Positions 61,001-64,000 of a DNA stretch of 64,000 bases are shown one piece after another. Under the pieces are notes generated by a model. That model saw only the letters and a program-made list of their open reading frames with translations. It did not search any database and was not told the DNA's origin. A program made the translations under genes and the position numbers. Position 1 is the stretch's first letter, and each line of letters starts with the position of its first letter. Where the stretch lies: assembly GCA_022579005.1 (NCBI GenBank), contig MU401535.1, forward strand, positions 1 to 64,000, given 5' to 3'. This stretch comes from Poronia punctata (taxonomy: Eukaryota; Ascomycota; Sordariomycetes; Xylariales; Xylariaceae).

Positions 61001-61104
61001 ATGCTACCATCGATGCTCACAAGGGCGCATGTTCTCATATTACCGATGATTCCATAGTGCTCTATCGGCAGATACCCAGTGGCATCTCGAGGTGAGGTAT
61101 TCAT
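58014..61104 (-). CDS. Glycoside hydrolase family 15 protein (glucoamylase/trehalase-like, intracellular)
   Basis: Thirteen exons (61104-60999, 60921-60909, 60771-60622, 60473-60304, 60247-59734, 59680-59660, 59593-59550, 59484-59241, 59117-59059, 58989-58966, 58888-58706, 58638-58426, 58288-58014) give 671 residues. The N terminus [20 protein letters not shown] and [20 protein letters not shown] is the conserved start of bacterial-type GH15 trehalase/glucoamylase-like proteins. The (alpha/alpha)6-barrel motifs are [56 protein letters not shown] and SGRP-type C terminus after [20 protein letters not shown], which carries a catalytic-type glutamate. There is no signal peptide or starch-binding domain, so it should be cytosolic, unlike secreted glucoamylases; an alpha-linked glucoside such as trehalose or a short maltodextrin is a likely substrate. 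Exon 2 has only 13 nt and restores DFMCW. All phases close. Confidence 0.92.
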
Positions 61105-63595
61105 GGTCTTGTATTTATCTCCGAAATACGACCCGGCGAGCTAAGTTAAGAGGTAGGTAGTCGGCCTTCCGGGAAGTGCGGGATAGCTATGATAGTTGCC
61201 TAGGCCATACACATTAAGTCAATTCGGACTGGAATGCGCGGATGTATATTCACTCGCTAAGTTTGACTCGTTTACCACAGGAAGTAATGTTACGCTGTGT
61301 GACGCAGGGGAGGGATCACTCTTTGCTTTGGACCAATGGATGGATGGCAACCGGACTTTGGGTGGAGGCGGACGGCAGCCTCTTTCTCTTATGAAAACTA
61401 GGAGTAGCCTTTAACTTGACACTTACGCTTATTACCCTTGTGACGCTTTGCTATGGGAACCAAAAAAGCTCTACTGTTCAGGTAAATAACATCGTGGTGA
61501 CAATACAGCTGTGGCTTACATTAAGTCGGAGTCCGGCCCAGTCATTGACATCATACGTGCTTAGTCAGGCACTGGCAATTGACATTCAAAATGGGCCAGT
61601 TCTAGACGGCTATGGGGTGCCTCTGTGAAGCATAGTAATCTCATTATGGATACAATATGTTGCGGGGCTCAGAACTTGTCTTTTTCTAGACCTACTCTTA
61701 TGTTCATTCCAAGGTGAGTTACATGGATAGTCCATATGTATGTAGGTAGGCCTCTGTTCATGTGTATTTGTGCAAGGCTTTTGTTTTACTGAGGATATTT
61801 AATATGAATTGAAAGACCTCAAAATTGTGTAAGGGCGGGAAGAGGAAGAAATCTGTGCACAAAGTCCAAAACATTTTCAGGAGATCAATCATTAGGGCAG
61901 CCTTCTAGCAGGACATTTTACCTAGACCATGAGATCCACGAACACACCTTTATATATATGCTTTTTTACCTACGAGTAGAGGACTGAAACTATCAAGAAC
62001 TTATGCATACGAGTAGCTACGACGGAGTACAGGTAAGAAATATGTGGGGAAGTAGTATGGTAACCTCATTTGAGCGCGTACACGTACAGTGTGCTACTGT
62101 GTTCGACCCTCCATTACTCCTGTTGTCAACTTGTCATCGATCTACCCCACCAATCCAACAAAGATAAAACTCTTATGCGTCAAGTTTGTTTGTTCATATT
62201 ATCTAGACTAAGTAGGTAACATACCACAAGCTAAAGGGAGTGAGAAAACTGACCTTAGGACTAGTATTTGATCTCCTTGACCAATTAGGGCAATACTATG
62301 GCCAAAGGTAAGCCAGCCGCTTATTATCTTACGACAATTTATTTCATGTGATGCCGGCATCTCACTTGCAAACGGTATTAGGTGCTGCGGGACTGCCTAA
62401 AGAATTCAGAGTCCTAAAAATAGATTTTATGGGGCTTAGCGGCCAAGTACCTAGGGATCCTAGATTGTGAGAAAAGGGAAGCAGCTTTTACACGTAATTA
62501 CACGTACAACAGGAGCCATGTATACTAGGTACATGTAGATATATCAGGATTACTCGTAGGCAATCTTTAATAAATGCCTCCGAATTTCTTTTCCCTTGGT
62601 CGAATTATATGTTGGCATATCTCATACAGCGCCACCACAGGCTGTTAAGGGCGCAATTTTCTGTTCCGGGGACGGGACTGTACATAGGCACTTGGACTAT
62701 GCTCCTAGTTTACTCGTAGTCCGGAGCTTCGAAGCATTCAAGCTGTATACAAGCGCTTACAGAGGTGCTCCTTGTTTCAAATCTATCCCAGATAGCGCCA
62801 GCATAGCACAAACCACTTCTGGTCTTCAAAGAGGCTTTGGTCTTTTCCTAGTATTGGCAGCCATATGCTAATGTTATCGGGTATCTACTACTTGTTCTTT
62901 GTTGAGCCCGGATATCTACACGTAAATGTAGTCTGCTTGCTATACCAGTTAAATTCTATTTACGTGTACTTTATCTCAATCAGAAAGTGCCAGCCAACGC
63001 CAGGTATGTATGTAGGTAACCGCAAACCCTTGGACAGGTTTGCAGACCTCTAGTAACCAATGAAAAAGCCTGTAACCACTACCTACCTACTCGTACGTTA
63101 CTTGGTACTTGCTGTTTTTGTCTGTACTTGCTAGATTTCCAGGGTCCTGGGGTGCCACTACTGTACATAATAGGTACCTCCGATTAGACCGAGCCGCATG
63201 CCAGCTCTTATGTATCTCTGTGAACCAGTACTCCGGTGCTCCGGCCCAAACTAGTGCGGTAGGTAGCCCGTAGGTAACTGCAATACGTAGATCAATGGGA
63301 AGGCGTCGGGATCCTAGGAAGTCTTCCAACTTCCCTTCCTCTCAAAGGTGTCCCTTTCAACAAGTAATCACCAACCTCCCTAAAATCGGACTGTAATACA
63401 TACTTGTACAGGCCATGGACATATGCGCTGGCACAAATAAGCAGAAACGACGCAATTTTCATTTTGGATTGTTGATACTACAAGAATTACGTCCCTGAGG
63501 AAAGAGGGTGTTTGGCGGCGTGAAGATGCGCTAACCTAAGCCCATGGTATCCCCGTCGTAAAACCTGCCGTTCGAAATTTGTACTTTGCTTCACG
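61105..63595. other. Divergent intergenic region between GH15 and the F-box gene
   Basis: About 2.5 kb between two genes transcribed away from each other. No gene is supported. Five TACGAGTA/TACTCGTA 8-mers occur between about 61970 and 63095. Confidence 0.5.
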
Positions 63596-64000
63596 ATGGC
63601 TTCGCCCAGAGTTTCTCCAGAGTCGTCACCTTTGCTCCCATCTCGGCCATCCTCGCCAGTCTCGCTGCCTCCCTCGTCTTCCCCAGACGAAAAGTCACGT
63701 TTGTCTGCCGGTCGCAACTCGCCTCCAGCTTTCGAGAATCTGCCGGACGAAATTATCCAGCAGTGAGTATTGCCTTTTGGGACCCTTTGGAAAGTCCCAT
63801 CCTCATTGGAAGCATTATCCTGATGACCGTTTCAGCATATTGCAACTGACCGACCCGGACTCGTTTGCGTCTCTTGTCCTCCTCAACTCGAAATGGAGGC
63901 GCGTTTCCCAGCAAGCCCACCTTTACGCATACCACCTCTCCCGATGCCAATCCTATGCCGCAAGTCATCCCTCCGTACCGGCGTCGTGGCGGGATGACAA
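63596..64000 (+). CDS. F-box domain protein, 5' part only
   Basis: The first exon 63596-63762 and the start of the second (63836 onward, running off the window) are visible, joined by a 73-bp intron (GTGAGT..CAG). The first 40 residues are Ser/Pro-rich. Then comes an F-box: ENLPDEIIQHILQLTDPDSF, SLVLLNSKWRRVSQQAHLYA, with the usual LP..I start, spaced leucines and conserved tryptophan. F-box proteins bind Skp1 in SCF ubiquitin ligases and choose substrates with a downstream domain, which here lies outside the window, so the substrate class is unknown. The following HLSRCQSYAASHPSVP segment is well formed and argues for a real gene. Confidence 0.85.

Overview
The window looks like nuclear DNA of a filamentous ascomycete (Pezizomycotina), probably a Sordariomycete or Leotiomycete. 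The evidence is: genes with several short introns (about 50-170 bp, GT..AG, many with a CTAAC-type branch site); a 10.6-kb very AT-rich block in which CpA/TpG is almost gone, the mark of repeat-induced point mutation (RIP); abundant CCTA and GT microsatellites; and proteins of typical fungal families. No bacterial, viral or organellar gene was seen. Species cannot be named from the sequence alone.

Left part (1-27.7 kb): almost gene-free. A short RIP-like AT tract and a decayed repeat pair open the window. The only convincing gene is a small SCOC-like coiled-coil protein (4597-5102, minus). A long CCTA microsatellite lies at 6.7 kb. From 10727 to 21329 sits a nest of three mobile elements, each with its own target-site duplication: a Mutator-like DNA transposon (about 190-bp inverted repeats, 9-bp duplication GGTTAGTAC); a 7.05-kb LTR retrotransposon inside it (about 298-bp LTRs, 5-bp duplication ACTAA); and inside that a 589-bp miniature LTR-like element (5-bp duplication GTTTT) that is far less AT-rich. 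About 6.4 kb of apparently gene-free DNA follows.

Right part (27.7-64 kb): a normal gene-bearing region. In order: FYVE/RING zinc-finger protein (minus); ABCB-type full ABC transporter (minus, 10 exons); glucose-6-phosphate 1-dehydrogenase (minus, 6 exons); ribosomal protein eL33 (plus, 6 exons including a 10-nt exon); eIF3 subunit j (plus); Mdm31/Mdm32-type mitochondrial inner-membrane protein (minus); Pno1/Dim2 ribosome-assembly factor (plus, 9 exons); secreted GMC oxidoreductase (minus, 4 exons); intracellular GH15 glycosidase (minus, 13 exons including a 13-nt exon); and the start of an F-box protein (plus) running off the right edge.

The genes do not form an obvious metabolic cluster. 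Most are housekeeping (pentose phosphate entry, ribosome assembly, translation, mitochondrial morphology) with three accessory-type enzymes or transporters among them. Exon models were joined by hand using splice sites, reading phase and family resemblance; every model keeps an open frame and a total length divisible by three. The most unusual observations are the three-level transposon nest, the miniature LTR-like element that escaped heavy RIP, and an intergenic 8-mer (TACGAGTA and its complement) found roughly 30 times where under two would be expected by chance.
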